Counted from the stretch's first letter, positions 34,420 through 44,255 are shown. The stretch: 64,000 bases of DNA from Bradyrhizobium sp. BRP22 (GCF_020194175.1 NZ_JADYVX010000012.1:1-64000), one strand, 5' to 3'. Program-made: numbers and translations. The notes: generated from the sequence alone by a model not told the origin.

Positions 34420-35574
34420 ATGAACCCGGTCCATCTGGACAAGACCACTGGTTATGTCGCTGCTTTGCAGGCCTTGAAAGACGACGACCGGCTGCGCGGC
34501 CTCAGGCCCCGGGCCGGCATCGATTTCGTATCCAACGACTATCTCGCGCTGGCGAGCGCACCGCGCATGAAAAAGGCCATCGCGACCGCGCTCGAGGCCG
34601 GCACGCCGGTCGGAAGCGGAGGGTCGCGGCTTCTGCACGGAAATTGCGAGGAGCATGAAAGCCTGGAAGCAGAGGCTGCCCGGTTCTTCGGAGCCGAGAC
34701 GGCGCTGTTTTTCGGCAGCGGATATCTGGCAAACTTTGCGCTTCTGACGACGCTGCCGCAACGAGGCGATCTGCTCGTCCTCGATTCTCTCGTACACGCC
34801 AGCATTCATGAAGGGGCGCGGGCCGGCCGAGCCGAGCATTCCATATGCGTCCACAACGATCCAGGGTCGGTCGAAAACACGATACGCGAGTGGCGAGCCA
34901 AAGGCGGTATCGGCCGCGTCTGGATCGTGGTCGAAAGCGTCTACAGCATGGACGGCGATGTCGCACCGCTTGAGGAACTCATCGCGACAGCCGACCGGCA
35001 CGATGCATTCCTGGTCGTGGATGAGGCGCATGCTACGGGCGTCTACGGTGAGCATGGACGAGGACTGACAGCTCCCTATGAGGGGCGCGAGAACCTGATT
35101 GTCATTCATACCTGCGGCAAGGCGCTGGGTGCCGCCGGCGCGATCGTCACCGTACCGCGCGTGCTGCGCGATTTCATGGTCAATCGGTGCCGTCCGTTCA
35201 TTTTCACCACCGCACCGTCGCCCCTGATGGCGGTCGCCGTGCAGGAGGCACTCCTCATCCTGCAGCAGGAACCCGACCGGCAGCAGCGTCTTGCCAACCT
35301 GGTTGCGTTCACGCATCGAGAGCTTGCCATACGCGGCAGCCGGAGTCCGTCACACTCGCAGATCGTGCCGTATATCGTTGGCGACAATGCGCGCGCGATG
35401 GCGCTGGCGTCCGCGATGCAGTCTCGCGGGTTTGATATCCGTGGAGTGCGGCCGCCAACGGTGCCGGCAGGAACGGCACGGTTGCGGATTTCGCTAACCC
35501 TGAACGTCAGCGAGGATGACGTGCGGGCCATGCTCGATGCCCTGTTCGAAGAGACGAAGGGCAAGTGCCAGTGA
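34420..35574 (+). CDS. bioF: 8-amino-7-oxononanoate synthase
   Basis: The 384-residue PLP enzyme condenses pimeloyl thioester with alanine. Blocks are IDFVSNDYLALASAPRMKKA, GSGGSRLLHGNCEEHESLEA, VVDEAHATGVYGEHGRGLTA and the PLP lysine in IHTCGKALGAAGAIV. It follows bioB by 10 bp. It ends in a GTGA overlap with bioD. Confidence 0.93.
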   Translation: MNPVHLDKTTGYVAALQALKDDDRLRGLRPRAGIDFVSNDYLALASAPRMKKAIATALEAGTPVGSGGSRLLHGNCEEHESLEAEAARFFGAETALFFGSGYLANFALLTTLPQRGDLLVLDSLVHASIHEGARAGRAEHSICVHNDPGSVENTIREWRAKGGIGRVWIVVESVYSMDGDVAPLEELIATADRHDAFLVVDEAHATGVYGEHGRGLTAPYEGRENLIVIHTCGKALGAAGAIVTVPRVLRDFMVNRCRPFIFTTAPSPLMAVAVQEALLILQQEPDRQQRLANLVAFTHRELAIRGSRSPSHSQIVPYIVGDNARAMALASAMQSRGFDIRGVRPPTVPAGTARLRISLTLNVSEDDVRAMLDALFEETKGKCQ

Positions 35575-36203
35575 GCCAGCGCATTGTGGTGACCGGGACG
35601 GACACCGGGATCGGCAAGACGGTCTTCGCGGCAGGCCTCGCGGGCTTTCTCGGCGCCCACTATTGGAAGCCTATTCAAGCGGGTCTCGATGGCGGGACCG
35701 ATTCCCAGCACGTTGCGCGACTGAGCGACCTTCGCGACGATCGCATCGTGCCAGAGCGTTACCGTCTCGAGACACCCGCTTCGCCCCATCGAGCTGCGGA
35801 GATCGACGGAGTGCACATCGACGCGGAGTCGCTCGAGGTGCCTTATACCGGGGAGTGCCCGCTGGTGATCGAGGGCGCGGGCGGGCTGATGGTGCCGCTT
35901 GGCGGCAGCAGACTGTATATTGACATCTTTGCGCGCTGGCGGCTTCCGGTCGTGCTTTGCGCGCGCACCGCGCTCGGCACCATCAATCACTCGCTTCTGT
36001 CGATCGAAGCGATGCAACGCCGCGGGATCAATATTCTCGGCATCGCATTCGTCGGCGACGAGAACACAGATAGCGAGAACATGATTTGCAGGATCGGACG
36101 GACACGAAGGCTCGGACGATTGCCCTGGCTTTCTCCTCTCGACGCGGACACGCTGCGTGCGGCATTCGAATGCTCGTTTGACCGCGACGATTTCAAGCAA
36201 TGA
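35571..36203 (+). CDS. bioD: Dethiobiotin synthetase
   Basis: The 210-residue ATP-dependent enzyme closes the ureido ring of dethiobiotin. The P-loop is VVTGTDTGIGKTVFAAGLAG. Other blocks are HYWKPIQAGLDGGTDS, ETPASPHRAAEIDGVHID, LVIEGAGGLMVPLGG and ARTALGTINHSLLSIEAMQR. I chose the GTG at 35571, which overlaps the bioF stop by 4 bp; a GTG two codons upstream is also possible. It overlaps bioA by 4 bp. Confidence 0.92.
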   Translation: MSQRIVVTGTDTGIGKTVFAAGLAGFLGAHYWKPIQAGLDGGTDSQHVARLSDLRDDRIVPERYRLETPASPHRAAEIDGVHIDAESLEVPYTGECPLVIEGAGGLMVPLGGSRLYIDIFARWRLPVVLCARTALGTINHSLLSIEAMQRRGINILGIAFVGDENTDSENMICRIGRTRRLGRLPWLSPLDADTLRAAFECSFDRDDFKQ

Positions 36204-37468
36204 TGCCGGGAGAGAAATCGCGGATCTGGCATCCATTCACGCAGCACGCGCTGCAAGGCGCGATGACGAAGATCGTGCGCGGCGAAGGCGCGTATCTGTA
36301 TGCCGCAGATGACCGTCGCATCATCGATGCAATCGCATCATGGTGGGTCGTGACCCACGGCCATTGCCATCCGCATATCGTCGGTGCCATTCAGAAACAG
36401 GCAGAGCAGCTCAACCAGATCATCTTTGCCGGCTACACGCACGAGCCCGCCGAAGAGGTTGCCGCACAACTTCTGAAACTTGCGCCCCGGGGTCTCGACT
36501 ACGTGTTCTTCTCCGACAGCGGATCGACCAGCGTGGAGGTCGCGCTGAAGATGGCGCTCGGTTATTGGCACAATATCGGCGAGCCGCGGTCGCGCATCGT
36601 CGTGATGCAGCACTCCTATCACGGTGACACGATAGGGACGATGTCGGTCGGCGCGCGTGGCGTATTCAATTCGGCATATGAACCATTGCTGTTTGACGTC
36701 ACCTCAGTCCCGTTTCCGGAGTGCGGTCACGAACAGGAAACGCTCGACGCACTCGAAGCTGCGTGCCGGAACGAAAATCCGGCGGCCTTTATTGTGGAGC
36801 CGCTGATCCTGGGCGCAGGCGGGATGCTGATGTATCCTGCGTGGGTGCTCAGGGAGATGAGGCGCATCTGCCAAGCATGGGGCGTCCTCTTCATTGCCGA
36901 TGAGGTCATGACAGGCTGGGGCCGCACGGGAACATTGTTCGCGTGCGAGCAGGCAGAGGTGTCGCCTGACATCGCCTGTTATTCCAAGGGTCTCACGGGC
37001 GGATCACTTCCGCTCGCGGTGACACTCTGCCGCGCAGATATCTTTGACGCGCACTATTCGAAGGATCGCACCCGCACGTTCTTTCATTCGAGTTCTTATA
37101 CAGCAAATCCGATTGCGTGCGCCGCAGCGAAAGCGAATCTGGATCTCTGGCAGGACCAGGCGATCCGAAACAATATCGCTGGCGTGGCGGCGATGCAGGA
37201 AAAGGGAATTGCACGGTTTCGCGCGGACGCTCGCTTCAGAAACGTCCGCCGGACCGGCACCATCACGGCACTTGACTTGGAAGTGGCTGACGGCGGCGGC
37301 TATCTTGCCAGCGTCGGTCCGAAGCTTCAGGCTTTTTTCTCCAGCCGAAACCTCTTGCTGCGCCCACTCGGAAATACGATCTACGTTATGCCTCCATACT
37401 GCGTTACGGCGGCCGACCTCAACGAGATCTATACCGGCATCAGCGACGCCGCCGACGTGCTGGCTTGA
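36200..37468 (+). CDS. bioA: Adenosylmethionine--8-amino-7-oxononanoate aminotransferase
   Basis: The 422-residue class III aminotransferase converts KAPA to DAPA using S-adenosylmethionine. It opens RIWHPFTQHALQGAMTKIVR and has the family-typical IDAIASWWVVTHGHCHPHIV with the double Trp. It also has SDSGSTSVEVALKMALGYW, FIADEVMTGWGRTGTLFACE and the PLP lysine in ACYSKGLTGGSLPLAV. It is the last gene of the bio operon and converges with the LysR gene. A bioC/bioH or bioZ gene for pimeloyl synthesis is not present here. Confidence 0.94.
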   Translation: MMPGEKSRIWHPFTQHALQGAMTKIVRGEGAYLYAADDRRIIDAIASWWVVTHGHCHPHIVGAIQKQAEQLNQIIFAGYTHEPAEEVAAQLLKLAPRGLDYVFFSDSGSTSVEVALKMALGYWHNIGEPRSRIVVMQHSYHGDTIGTMSVGARGVFNSAYEPLLFDVTSVPFPECGHEQETLDALEAACRNENPAAFIVEPLILGAGGMLMYPAWVLREMRRICQAWGVLFIADEVMTGWGRTGTLFACEQAEVSPDIACYSKGLTGGSLPLAVTLCRADIFDAHYSKDRTRTFFHSSSYTANPIACAAAKANLDLWQDQAIRNNIAGVAAMQEKGIARFRADARFRNVRRTGTITALDLEVADGGGYLASVGPKLQAFFSSRNLLLRPLGNTIYVMPPYCVTAADLNEIYTGISDAADVLA

Positions 37469-37538
37469 AGGTGGCGAAACCTCGCGAACCTTCGACCGTT
37501 CTCGCCGGGAGGAAGCGCAGAGAGAACCAGGACCGCAG

Positions 37539-38486
37539 TCAACGTTCCGCAGCGAGCTTGTCGCCGTGCAGCTTGGCCCGCCAGGTGCCTTGCTCGACCA
37601 TCTCGGCAATCAGATCCGCCATGATGCGGGCGACGGCTTCACTGCCCCGAGCGTTCATGGTTCGTTGCGAAACCACGACGGCGAGGGTCCATGAAGGCAC
37701 CGGGTCGACGATGGGAATTGCCACCATCTCGCCGCGCTTGAGCTCATCCGTGAATGCAAAATGCGGCATGACCGCCATGTAGTTGGCATTGCACACCAGC
37801 TTGCTGATCGCAGGCAGGCTGTCGCAATCCTTCACCGTGAGCGTCACATCGTGACGCGCCGCGAGTTGCTCGATCACGACGCGCAGCACGTTTGGCCGCC
37901 CAGGCAGCGCGATACGATCGGTTGCGAAGACCTTCCTGAACGGAACCGATTTCCGTCCGGCCATCGGATTGTCCCTGGCGACGAACAGCATCAGGTCCTC
38001 GGTCATCATCTCGGTCCAGGCGACGTGCTCGAACGCCTTGTGATTATACAGCAGAGCCACGTCGAGCCTGCCCGCCTGGATCAGTTCATCCAGGAAGCCG
38101 GTCATGGCCTCGACGAGGTGCAGCGTGACGTTCGGAAGCCGCTTTGCCATCACCTCGAACAGCGGCAATGAAAGTCCTCTCGCCGCGGATGTAGGTAGCC
38201 CGACGGAGACGCGCCCCGATGGCGCAAGCGTTTGCGAACGCACGTTCTTCTTGGCGTGATCGACTTCATCGAGGATGCGGCGGGCGTGATCGTAAAGTTG
38301 CTGGCCGTGCTCGGTGGCCGTCACCCCGCGCGCATGCCGTACCAGCAGGTCGACGCCGAGTTCCTCTTCCAGTTGCTTGATCTGTTGACTGAGGGAAGGC
38401 TGGGCGATGCGCAGCACCTCAGCCGCGCGCGAGACATTGCCGCTCTCGAATATCTGCACAAAGTACCGAAGCTGGCGAAGATCCAT
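37539..38486 (-). CDS. LysR-family transcriptional regulator
   Basis: The 315-residue protein has an N-terminal winged helix (about 1-60: MDLRQLRYFVQIFESGNVSR, RIAQPSLSQQIKQLEEELGV) and a type 2 periplasmic-binding-like effector domain (about 90-300). It diverges from the ABC transporter/cyclase/amidase operon with 264 bp between start codons. It is therefore the probable regulator of that operon, responding to a substrate or intermediate. Confidence 0.9.
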   Translation of the reverse strand: MDLRQLRYFVQIFESGNVSRAAEVLRIAQPSLSQQIKQLEEELGVDLLVRHARGVTATEHGQQLYDHARRILDEVDHAKKNVRSQTLAPSGRVSVGLPTSAARGLSLPLFEVMAKRLPNVTLHLVEAMTGFLDELIQAGRLDVALLYNHKAFEHVAWTEMMTEDLMLFVARDNPMAGRKSVPFRKVFATDRIALPGRPNVLRVVIEQLAARHDVTLTVKDCDSLPAISKLVCNANYMAVMPHFAFTDELKRGEMVAIPIVDPVPSWTLAVVVSQRTMNARGSEAVARIMADLIAEMVEQGTWRAKLHGDKLAAER

Positions 38487-38634
38487 TGCGATTGAGACGC
38501 TTCAGTATGTCACTGCCAGCCTGCTCTCAAATTGAGCATCAGCGAAAACCTATTGCCTAGCGGAAGATATAGCGCATTGAAATCAATCATTTCCATCACG
38601 TCAAGCTGCTTGAAACGAGAGCATGCAACGTGAC

Positions 38635-38649
38635 ATAGGTTTCTCCTAT
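38635..38649. promoter_or_regulatory. Candidate LysR-type operator
   Basis: ATAGGTTTCTCCTAT is a perfect 5-bp inverted repeat with 5-bp spacing. It fits the T-N11-A LysR box and lies in the divergent regulator/transporter gap, about 100 bp before the transporter gene. No binding data are implied. Confidence 0.5.
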
Positions 38650-38750
38650 ATCACACCATTGGAATTTGATCTTGGTTCTCGAAGTTTTTTTCTCGTTAGC
38701 TGCCAACAAGAGGGGCGTTCGTTTCAGCAAAAGACATCGGGAGATCAGTT

Positions 38751-39941
38751 ATGGGTTCGCGAATTGGGGTTGGCGCCGGGCTCGCGGCGGTGACGATGAT
38801 GAGTTTGTTGTCGGCGGCGGTTGCCGAGCAGATGCCTTGCATTGGCAACTCGTCAGCCACGACCGGCCCCGCGGCCTTCGGCGGGCAGGCCATCAAGATG
38901 GGTGCCGAGATCGCCGTCGAGGAGATCAACGAGAAGGGCGGCGTGCTGGGCAAGAAGCTGAACTTCGTTCAGTACGACGATGCCGGCGCGCCGCCTCGCG
39001 GCGTCGACAACACCCGCCGCATCGCACTGGCCGACAAATGCATTGCGATGCTCGGCGGCTACCACTCGACGGTCGCTGTGGCGCAAGCTGAACCGGTCAA
39101 CGAGATCGGCATTCCCTATGTCGGCGTGCTCGCGGCCAATACGAAAGCGATCGAAAACGGCCGCAACCCGAATTTCATGTTCCGCGTCTCCGCCAAGGAC
39201 AAGTGGGTCGCGCGCTATCTGGTCGATCAGGCGCTGAAAGTCTCGAAGTCGGGCAAGGTCGCATTCTTTTATGAGAATACCGGCTGGGGCAATGGCGCGA
39301 TCGTCGACGTGAAGGATGCGATGGCGAAGAAGGGCAAGGAGCTGGCCGCAGCCGAGACCTTCAACTGGGGCGACCAGGACATGTCGCCGCAGGTTATCCG
39401 CGCACGTGACGCCGGCGCGGACGTCGCGCTGTTATGGGCGCTCGATCGCGAGGGCAATCAGATCCTGCGCTCGATGGACAAGGTCGGCTGGAAGCCCACC
39501 ATCATCGGCGCGTGGGGCATTGCCGGCAACCTCGGAGAGCTGGCGGGGCCTCTCGCCAACGGCGTCGAGGTCATCCAGACCTACACTTTCATGGGGTCGA
39601 TGGACGCCAAGAAGCAGGCGCTGTGGGATAAAGTGAAGGCCAAGTATGGCCTGAAGGATCCCGCCGAGATCAAGATGGGCTCGGGCGTCGCCAATGCCTA
39701 TGATGCTGTCCACATCATCGCCAAGGCGATCGAAAAGGCACAATCCTACGATTGGGAAAAGGTCCGCCAGGCCCTCTATACCGTGAACTATGACGGTCTG
39801 GTTGCCGAATACAAGCCGGCCTTTGAGGCGTCCGATCCCGAACGTCAGGACGCAATCCTGCCCAAATACTACAAGCTCACGGTGTGGGTCGACGGGAAGC
39901 TGTTGCCGATCGAGCAGACAGCTTACGGCAAGACGAATTAA
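38751..39941 (+). CDS. Branched-chain-type ABC transporter substrate-binding protein
   Basis: The 396-residue exported protein (signal GLAAVTMMSLLSAAVAEQ) belongs to the LivJ/Peripla_BP_6 family. Blocks are IKMGAEIAVEEINEKGGVLG, VQYDDAGAPPRGVDNTRRIA, VAFFYENTGWGNGAIVDVKD and IGAWGIAGNLGELAGPLANG. It has GGGAGATCAGTT before the ATG. The family binds amino acids, amides, aromatic acids and other small polar ligands; the amidase and cyclase in this operon suggest an amide or cyclic amide. About 190 bp separate it from the permease gene. Confidence 0.9.
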   Translation: MGSRIGVGAGLAAVTMMSLLSAAVAEQMPCIGNSSATTGPAAFGGQAIKMGAEIAVEEINEKGGVLGKKLNFVQYDDAGAPPRGVDNTRRIALADKCIAMLGGYHSTVAVAQAEPVNEIGIPYVGVLAANTKAIENGRNPNFMFRVSAKDKWVARYLVDQALKVSKSGKVAFFYENTGWGNGAIVDVKDAMAKKGKELAAAETFNWGDQDMSPQVIRARDAGADVALLWALDREGNQILRSMDKVGWKPTIIGAWGIAGNLGELAGPLANGVEVIQTYTFMGSMDAKKQALWDKVKAKYGLKDPAEIKMGSGVANAYDAVHIIAKAIEKAQSYDWEKVRQALYTVNYDGLVAEYKPAFEASDPERQDAILPKYYKLTVWVDGKLLPIEQTAYGKTN

Positions 39942-40133
39942 CAAGCACTTCCAGCGTTGCGGACTCCTCCTGAGCGCCCGCAACGCCAGCCGCCGTACCC
40001 AGCATCAATCAATTTCATGATCGCGCTACGAATGGCATCGTCCGAAGACGCCGCGAGTGTCTTCGGTCAATGAGCGCAAATCCGCCACGCCGCGTTCGAC
40101 CGATTGGTGTGATTGCAAACCGCGAGTCCAGCA

Positions 40134-41009
40134 GTGACAACCACCATTCAATACATGCTGTCGGGTCTTGCCATCGGCGGCATCTATGCGCTCGTCGCAC
40201 TCGGCTTCCACATCATGTGGTCGGCGGCGAAGGCGGTAAACTTTGCGCATGGCGACACGCTCATGCTGGGGGCCGTGGTCGCGGTGATCGGCGTCGATCA
40301 GGGCGTCCCCCTGCCCCTCGCCTGTCTTCTCGGCATCGCCGCCGGCGGCATATTCGGCATTCTGCTGGAACGATTTGCCGTCCGTCCGTTCGTGGGTGCG
40401 GCGACGTCGGTCGGGTGGATGCTGACGACGCTGGCCGTCGGCGTCATGACCGAAGCGCTCGCAACCCTGCAGTTTGGCGGATTTTCGCGGCCGCTGCCGT
40501 CGCCCGGTGTGACGGGTGCCGTTCATATCCTTGGAGCAGGCGTCTACCCTCAGGAGCTCTTCATTCCCGTTTTCGCCGTGGTCGTCGTGGTCGGCCTCAA
40601 GCTGCTGCAGCGGCACACGCTGGTCGGACGTGCCATGCAGGCGGTCGCCCACAACAAGCAGGCCGCCGCCCTGATGGGCATCAACGTCAACCGCATCACC
40701 GCGCTCTCGTTCGGCCTCGCATCCCTGTTCGGCGCAGCCGCCGGAATCCTGGTCGCGCCGGTGATCCAGGTATCAGCCAGCATGGGGGCAATTCTGGGCC
40801 TGAAAGGTTTCGCGGTCGCGATCATCGGCGGCATCACCAGCGCGCCGGGCGTTGTCATCGCCGGCTTCGCGTTCGGCGTGATGGAGAAGTTCGTTGAGGG
40901 TTATGTCTCGACGGCTGCCCGCGAGATCGTCGGCTTCAGCGTGATGGTTCTGGTCCTGCTCGCGTTCCCGCAAGGACTGTTCGGCAAGCGTGAGGTCCTC
41001 AAGGTATGA
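40134..41009 (+). CDS. Branched-chain-type ABC transporter permease (LivH-like)
   Basis: The product starts at GTG 40134 (MTTTIQYMLSGLAIGGIYAL; 291 residues); a TTG seven codons upstream is in frame but unlikely. It has about eight membrane segments and the LivH signatures VNFAHGDTLMLGAVVAVIGV and RHTLVGRAMQAVAHNKQAAA, the latter the cytoplasmic EAA-like loop. It forms the inner-membrane channel with the fused LivM-type domain encoded next, which it overlaps by 4 bp. Confidence 0.9.
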   Translation: MTTTIQYMLSGLAIGGIYALVALGFHIMWSAAKAVNFAHGDTLMLGAVVAVIGVDQGVPLPLACLLGIAAGGIFGILLERFAVRPFVGAATSVGWMLTTLAVGVMTEALATLQFGGFSRPLPSPGVTGAVHILGAGVYPQELFIPVFAVVVVVGLKLLQRHTLVGRAMQAVAHNKQAAALMGINVNRITALSFGLASLFGAAAGILVAPVIQVSASMGAILGLKGFAVAIIGGITSAPGVVIAGFAFGVMEKFVEGYVSTAAREIVGFSVMVLVLLAFPQGLFGKREVLKV

Positions 41010-42802
41010 GGTACCTCAACGCGATCGGCTTCCTCGTCTTTGCTCTCCTCCTCGTCGCGGTTCCGCTTCAGGCGGCCAACGAGTACGAACTGCGCCTGTT
41101 CATGCTGTTCCTGATCTATGGCCTGATCGCAGCCGGATTGAACGTGCTTGTCGGGCTAAGTGGTCTGGTTTCACTGGGCCAGGCGGGTTTCTTCGCGCTC
41201 GGCTCATACACCGCGGCGATCCTCGCGACACGGCTGCATTTTGATATCGTCGCTTGCTGCATCAGCGCGGCCATCGTTTGCAGTCTCTTTGGCGCCCTGC
41301 TCGCCTATCCGTCGGTGCGCGTGCGCGGCGTCTATCTGGCGGTGGTGACCATTGCCTTCGGCATCATCGTCGAGAACGTTGCAATCGAATGGCAGTCCCT
41401 CACCGGCGGCACGACAGGGCTGACATCCATTCCCCGGCCGAACCTCTTCGGCATCAAGCTGTCCGGCTTCGCGTTCTACGGTGTGCTGGCAGGAGTTCTG
41501 TTCTTCGCGGTCCTGCTCATTCATCATCTGCGATATTCCCGCTATGGACGCGCAATGCTAGCCGTTGCCCAGAGCGAAACTGCCGCACGCGCCCTCGGCA
41601 TCAACCCGACCGCGGTCCGCACGCTGTCCTTTGTCGTGGCATCGGTGACGGCGGGAATTGCCGGCGCGCTGTACGCCTTCCTGAATTCCTACATCTCGCC
41701 GGACATCTTCACGTTCTCCGACAGCGTGCGCTTCCTTTTGATGGTGATCCTCGGCGGCGCCGGATCGACCTTCGGCGGCATCATCGGTGCGTATATTCTG
41801 ACCTACCTGCCGGAATATCTTCAGCAGTTTCAGGTTTGGCAGAGATTCGCCTACGGCGCGCTGTTGCTGCTGGTGATGTTCGTCATGCCCCTCGGCATCG
41901 TCGGCACACTGCGCGTGCTGTTGGACCGTCTCCGCCCGCCCGATCCCGCTCCGGCAGCGTCGGAAGGCGTTCCCGCCGAGAAGAGCCTGCATCATGAAGC
42001 CCGCGAACTCCCGGCCGAGCTCGTGGCCACCAATTTGACGGTTCGGTTCGGTGGCCTGACGGCCCTGTCGAAGGTCTCCTTGCGGGTCAAGGGCGGCGAA
42101 ATCCACGCGCTGATCGGACCGAACGGCGCAGGCAAGTCCACCTTCGTGAACACGGTTTCCGGCTTTTACCAGCCGAACGAGGGACGGTTCGAACTCGATG
42201 GAATCGAGCTGACGGCGCGCCGTTCATACGACGTTGCGAGGCTCGGACTGGCGCGAACCTTTCAGAACACCGAGCTGTTCGGTGATATGAGCGTGCTCGA
42301 CAACGTCATGGTCGGTTACCACCAGCGTCTGCGCTACGGACTCGCCGGTGCGCTGCTGCGCACGCGGAGGATGCGGCACGGCGAGCGCGAGTGCCGGGCC
42401 GCCGCCATTGGTCTGTTGGATTTCGTCGGGCTGCTGCCGCAAGCCAATGAGACCGCGCGGCACTTGCCGTTCGGCCTGCAACGCCGTCTGGAGATCGCAC
42501 GTGCGCTCGCCACCAAGCCCCGGCTTCTGCTGCTTGACGAGCCGGCGGCAGGTCTCACAACCCAGGAAATCGACGATCTCGAGGCGATGATACGCCGGAT
42601 CGCGAGCCTCGGCATTTCGGTGCTGTTGATCGAACATCACGTCGACCTGATCATGGCGCTCGCCGACACCGTCACCGTGCTCGACTACGGCCAGGTGATC
42701 GCAAGCGACACACCCGCCACAGTTCAGAACGACCCACGCGTCATCGAGGCCTATTTCGGCACGTCGCTCTCGCATGCCCTACCGGAAGAGGTCAGGGCAT
42801 GA
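41006..42802 (+). CDS. Fused ABC transporter permease-ATPase (LivM-LivG type)
   Basis: The 598-residue protein joins a LivM-type permease (about 1-310, multiple membrane segments, LVGLSGLVSLGQAGFFALGS) to a LivG-type ATPase (about 335-598) through a Pro/Ala-rich linker (DPAPAASEGVPAEK). The ATPase has Walker A GPNGAGKST, a variant signature LPFGLQRRLEIARALATKP with Pro-Phe in place of Ser-Gly, and Walker B LLLLDEPAAGL. It works with the LivH- and LivF-like proteins, which its gene overlaps by 4 bp on both sides. No frameshift is seen; the fusion is clean. Confidence 0.93.
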   Translation: MRYLNAIGFLVFALLLVAVPLQAANEYELRLFMLFLIYGLIAAGLNVLVGLSGLVSLGQAGFFALGSYTAAILATRLHFDIVACCISAAIVCSLFGALLAYPSVRVRGVYLAVVTIAFGIIVENVAIEWQSLTGGTTGLTSIPRPNLFGIKLSGFAFYGVLAGVLFFAVLLIHHLRYSRYGRAMLAVAQSETAARALGINPTAVRTLSFVVASVTAGIAGALYAFLNSYISPDIFTFSDSVRFLLMVILGGAGSTFGGIIGAYILTYLPEYLQQFQVWQRFAYGALLLLVMFVMPLGIVGTLRVLLDRLRPPDPAPAASEGVPAEKSLHHEARELPAELVATNLTVRFGGLTALSKVSLRVKGGEIHALIGPNGAGKSTFVNTVSGFYQPNEGRFELDGIELTARRSYDVARLGLARTFQNTELFGDMSVLDNVMVGYHQRLRYGLAGALLRTRRMRHGERECRAAAIGLLDFVGLLPQANETARHLPFGLQRRLEIARALATKPRLLLLDEPAAGLTTQEIDDLEAMIRRIASLGISVLLIEHHVDLIMALADTVTVLDYGQVIASDTPATVQNDPRVIEAYFGTSLSHALPEEVRA

Positions 42803-43554
42803 GCGAGATGCTGCTCGACGTCCGCGACATGGAGCTGCGCTACGGTGCCGCCATTGCGGTGCGCGGCGTATCGTTCACGATCAACCGCGGCCAGTTTGTC
42901 GCGGTCATCGGCAATAACGGCGCCGGCAAATCGTCGATGGTGCGCGGCGCAACCGGTCTGGTGCGGCCGTCCGGCGGACAGGTCTATTTCCGTGGCGAGG
43001 ACACCGCCCACCTGAGCGCCGACCGCAAGGTCGCCCGCGGACTTGTGATGGTCCCGGAAGGGCGGCTGCTGTTTCCGGACCAGACGGTGAAGGACAATCT
43101 GATCCTTGGAGCCTATCTGCGCGGCGGCCTCAAGGATGATGCGTCGTGCGCGACGTTCGAAAAGGTTCTCGAGCTTTTTCCGCGATTGAACGAGCGATTG
43201 CTGCAGCAGGCGGGCAGCATGTCGGGCGGCGAGCAGCAGATGCTCGCGATTGCGCGCGGCCTGATGGCGCAGCCCGAGCTTCTCATCATCGACGAACTGT
43301 CGCTCGGCCTGGCGCCGAAGATCGTCGATCAATTGCTGACGACGCTCAGCAAGCTCAACCGGGAAGGCCTGACCATCCTGCTTGTCGAGCAGCTCGCTTC
43401 GCACGCGCTCGCGGTCGCCGATTATGGATTCGTGGTGTCCAACGGACGCATCACGCGCCAGGGCCCGAGCTGTGAACTCGCCCGCGATCCCGAGGTGATG
43501 GAAGCATTCCTCGGCAAGAAGAAAGCGTTCTCAACCCCAAAGCCTAAGGAGTGA
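42799..43554 (+). CDS. Branched-chain-type ABC transporter ATPase (LivF-like)
   Basis: The 251-residue ATPase has Walker A GNNGAGKSS, signature MSGGEQQMLAIARGLM, Walker B LLIIDELSLGLAP and the switch His region LVEQLASHALAVADYGFVVS. It starts in a 4-bp overlap with the fusion gene. The tail is short and Lys-rich (GKKKAFSTPKPKE). With the fused subunit it forms the ATPase pair of the importer. Confidence 0.92.
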   Translation: MSEMLLDVRDMELRYGAAIAVRGVSFTINRGQFVAVIGNNGAGKSSMVRGATGLVRPSGGQVYFRGEDTAHLSADRKVARGLVMVPEGRLLFPDQTVKDNLILGAYLRGGLKDDASCATFEKVLELFPRLNERLLQQAGSMSGGEQQMLAIARGLMAQPELLIIDELSLGLAPKIVDQLLTTLSKLNREGLTILLVEQLASHALAVADYGFVVSNGRITRQGPSCELARDPEVMEAFLGKKKAFSTPKPKE

Positions 43555-43556
43555 CC

Positions 43557-44255
43557 ATGGCCCAACGTATCGTTGATCTCAGCCTGACTATCGAAGACAA
43601 CATGCCGGCGCATAAGCTTTTTCAGCGGCCGGTGATGGCGGTCCACATGAGCCATGAGAGCACGAAATCGGCCAATCTCGGCGTGCCCGGCGACCCCATG
43701 ACGTTCCAGACCAACTTCATCGCAATGCTCGATCACGTCGGCACGCATGTCGATGCGTTCAAGCACGTCAACCCGAACGGCAAGCCGATCGACGAAATGC
43801 CGCTCGAAACGTTCATGGGAAAGGCGGTTTGCTTTGACCTGCAGCACATTCCCGATCTTGGCGACATCACGGTTGCCGACATGGAAGCGGCCGAAAAGAA
43901 AGCCGGGGTCAAGGTCAACGGACACATCGTGCTGCTCTGCACCGGCTTCCACAAGCGCAACTACCCCGGCCTCGATTCAGTCTGGAAGAATCCGCTTCTG
44001 ACCGTCGAAGCCACCAGATGGCTCCACGAGCGCGGATCGAAGATGCATGGCGTCGAAGGCCCTTCAACCGACAAGCCGACCGACAATATCTTCGCGCAAC
44101 ACCGCCTGTGCCGCGACCTCGGCATCAGCCATTGGGAATGGCTGGTCAATCTTGAAGAGCTGATCGGTAAGGGTGAATTCCAGTTCTTCGGCGTGCCGCT
44201 GAAGTTCAAGGGCGGCTCGGGATCGCCCGTGCGCGCCTTTGCTGTCCTCAACTAG
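43557..44255 (+). CDS. Cyclase-family metal-dependent hydrolase (kynurenine formamidase/isatin hydrolase-like)
   Basis: From the ATG at 43557 (AAGGAGTGACC before it) this encodes 232 residues. The metal motif HxGTHxDxxxH is present as HVGTHVDAFKH at about 60-70. ARWLHERG- and EGPSTDKP-like blocks with WEWLVNLEELIGKGEFQF follow. Members hydrolyse formylkynurenine, isatin or other amide or cyclic amide bonds. Together with the amidase and transporter in the same operon this suggests stepwise opening of an imported N-containing compound. The substrate cannot be named. Confidence 0.87.
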   Translation: MAQRIVDLSLTIEDNMPAHKLFQRPVMAVHMSHESTKSANLGVPGDPMTFQTNFIAMLDHVGTHVDAFKHVNPNGKPIDEMPLETFMGKAVCFDLQHIPDLGDITVADMEAAEKKAGVKVNGHIVLLCTGFHKRNYPGLDSVWKNPLLTVEATRWLHERGSKMHGVEGPSTDKPTDNIFAQHRLCRDLGISHWEWLVNLEELIGKGEFQFFGVPLKFKGGSGSPVRAFAVLN

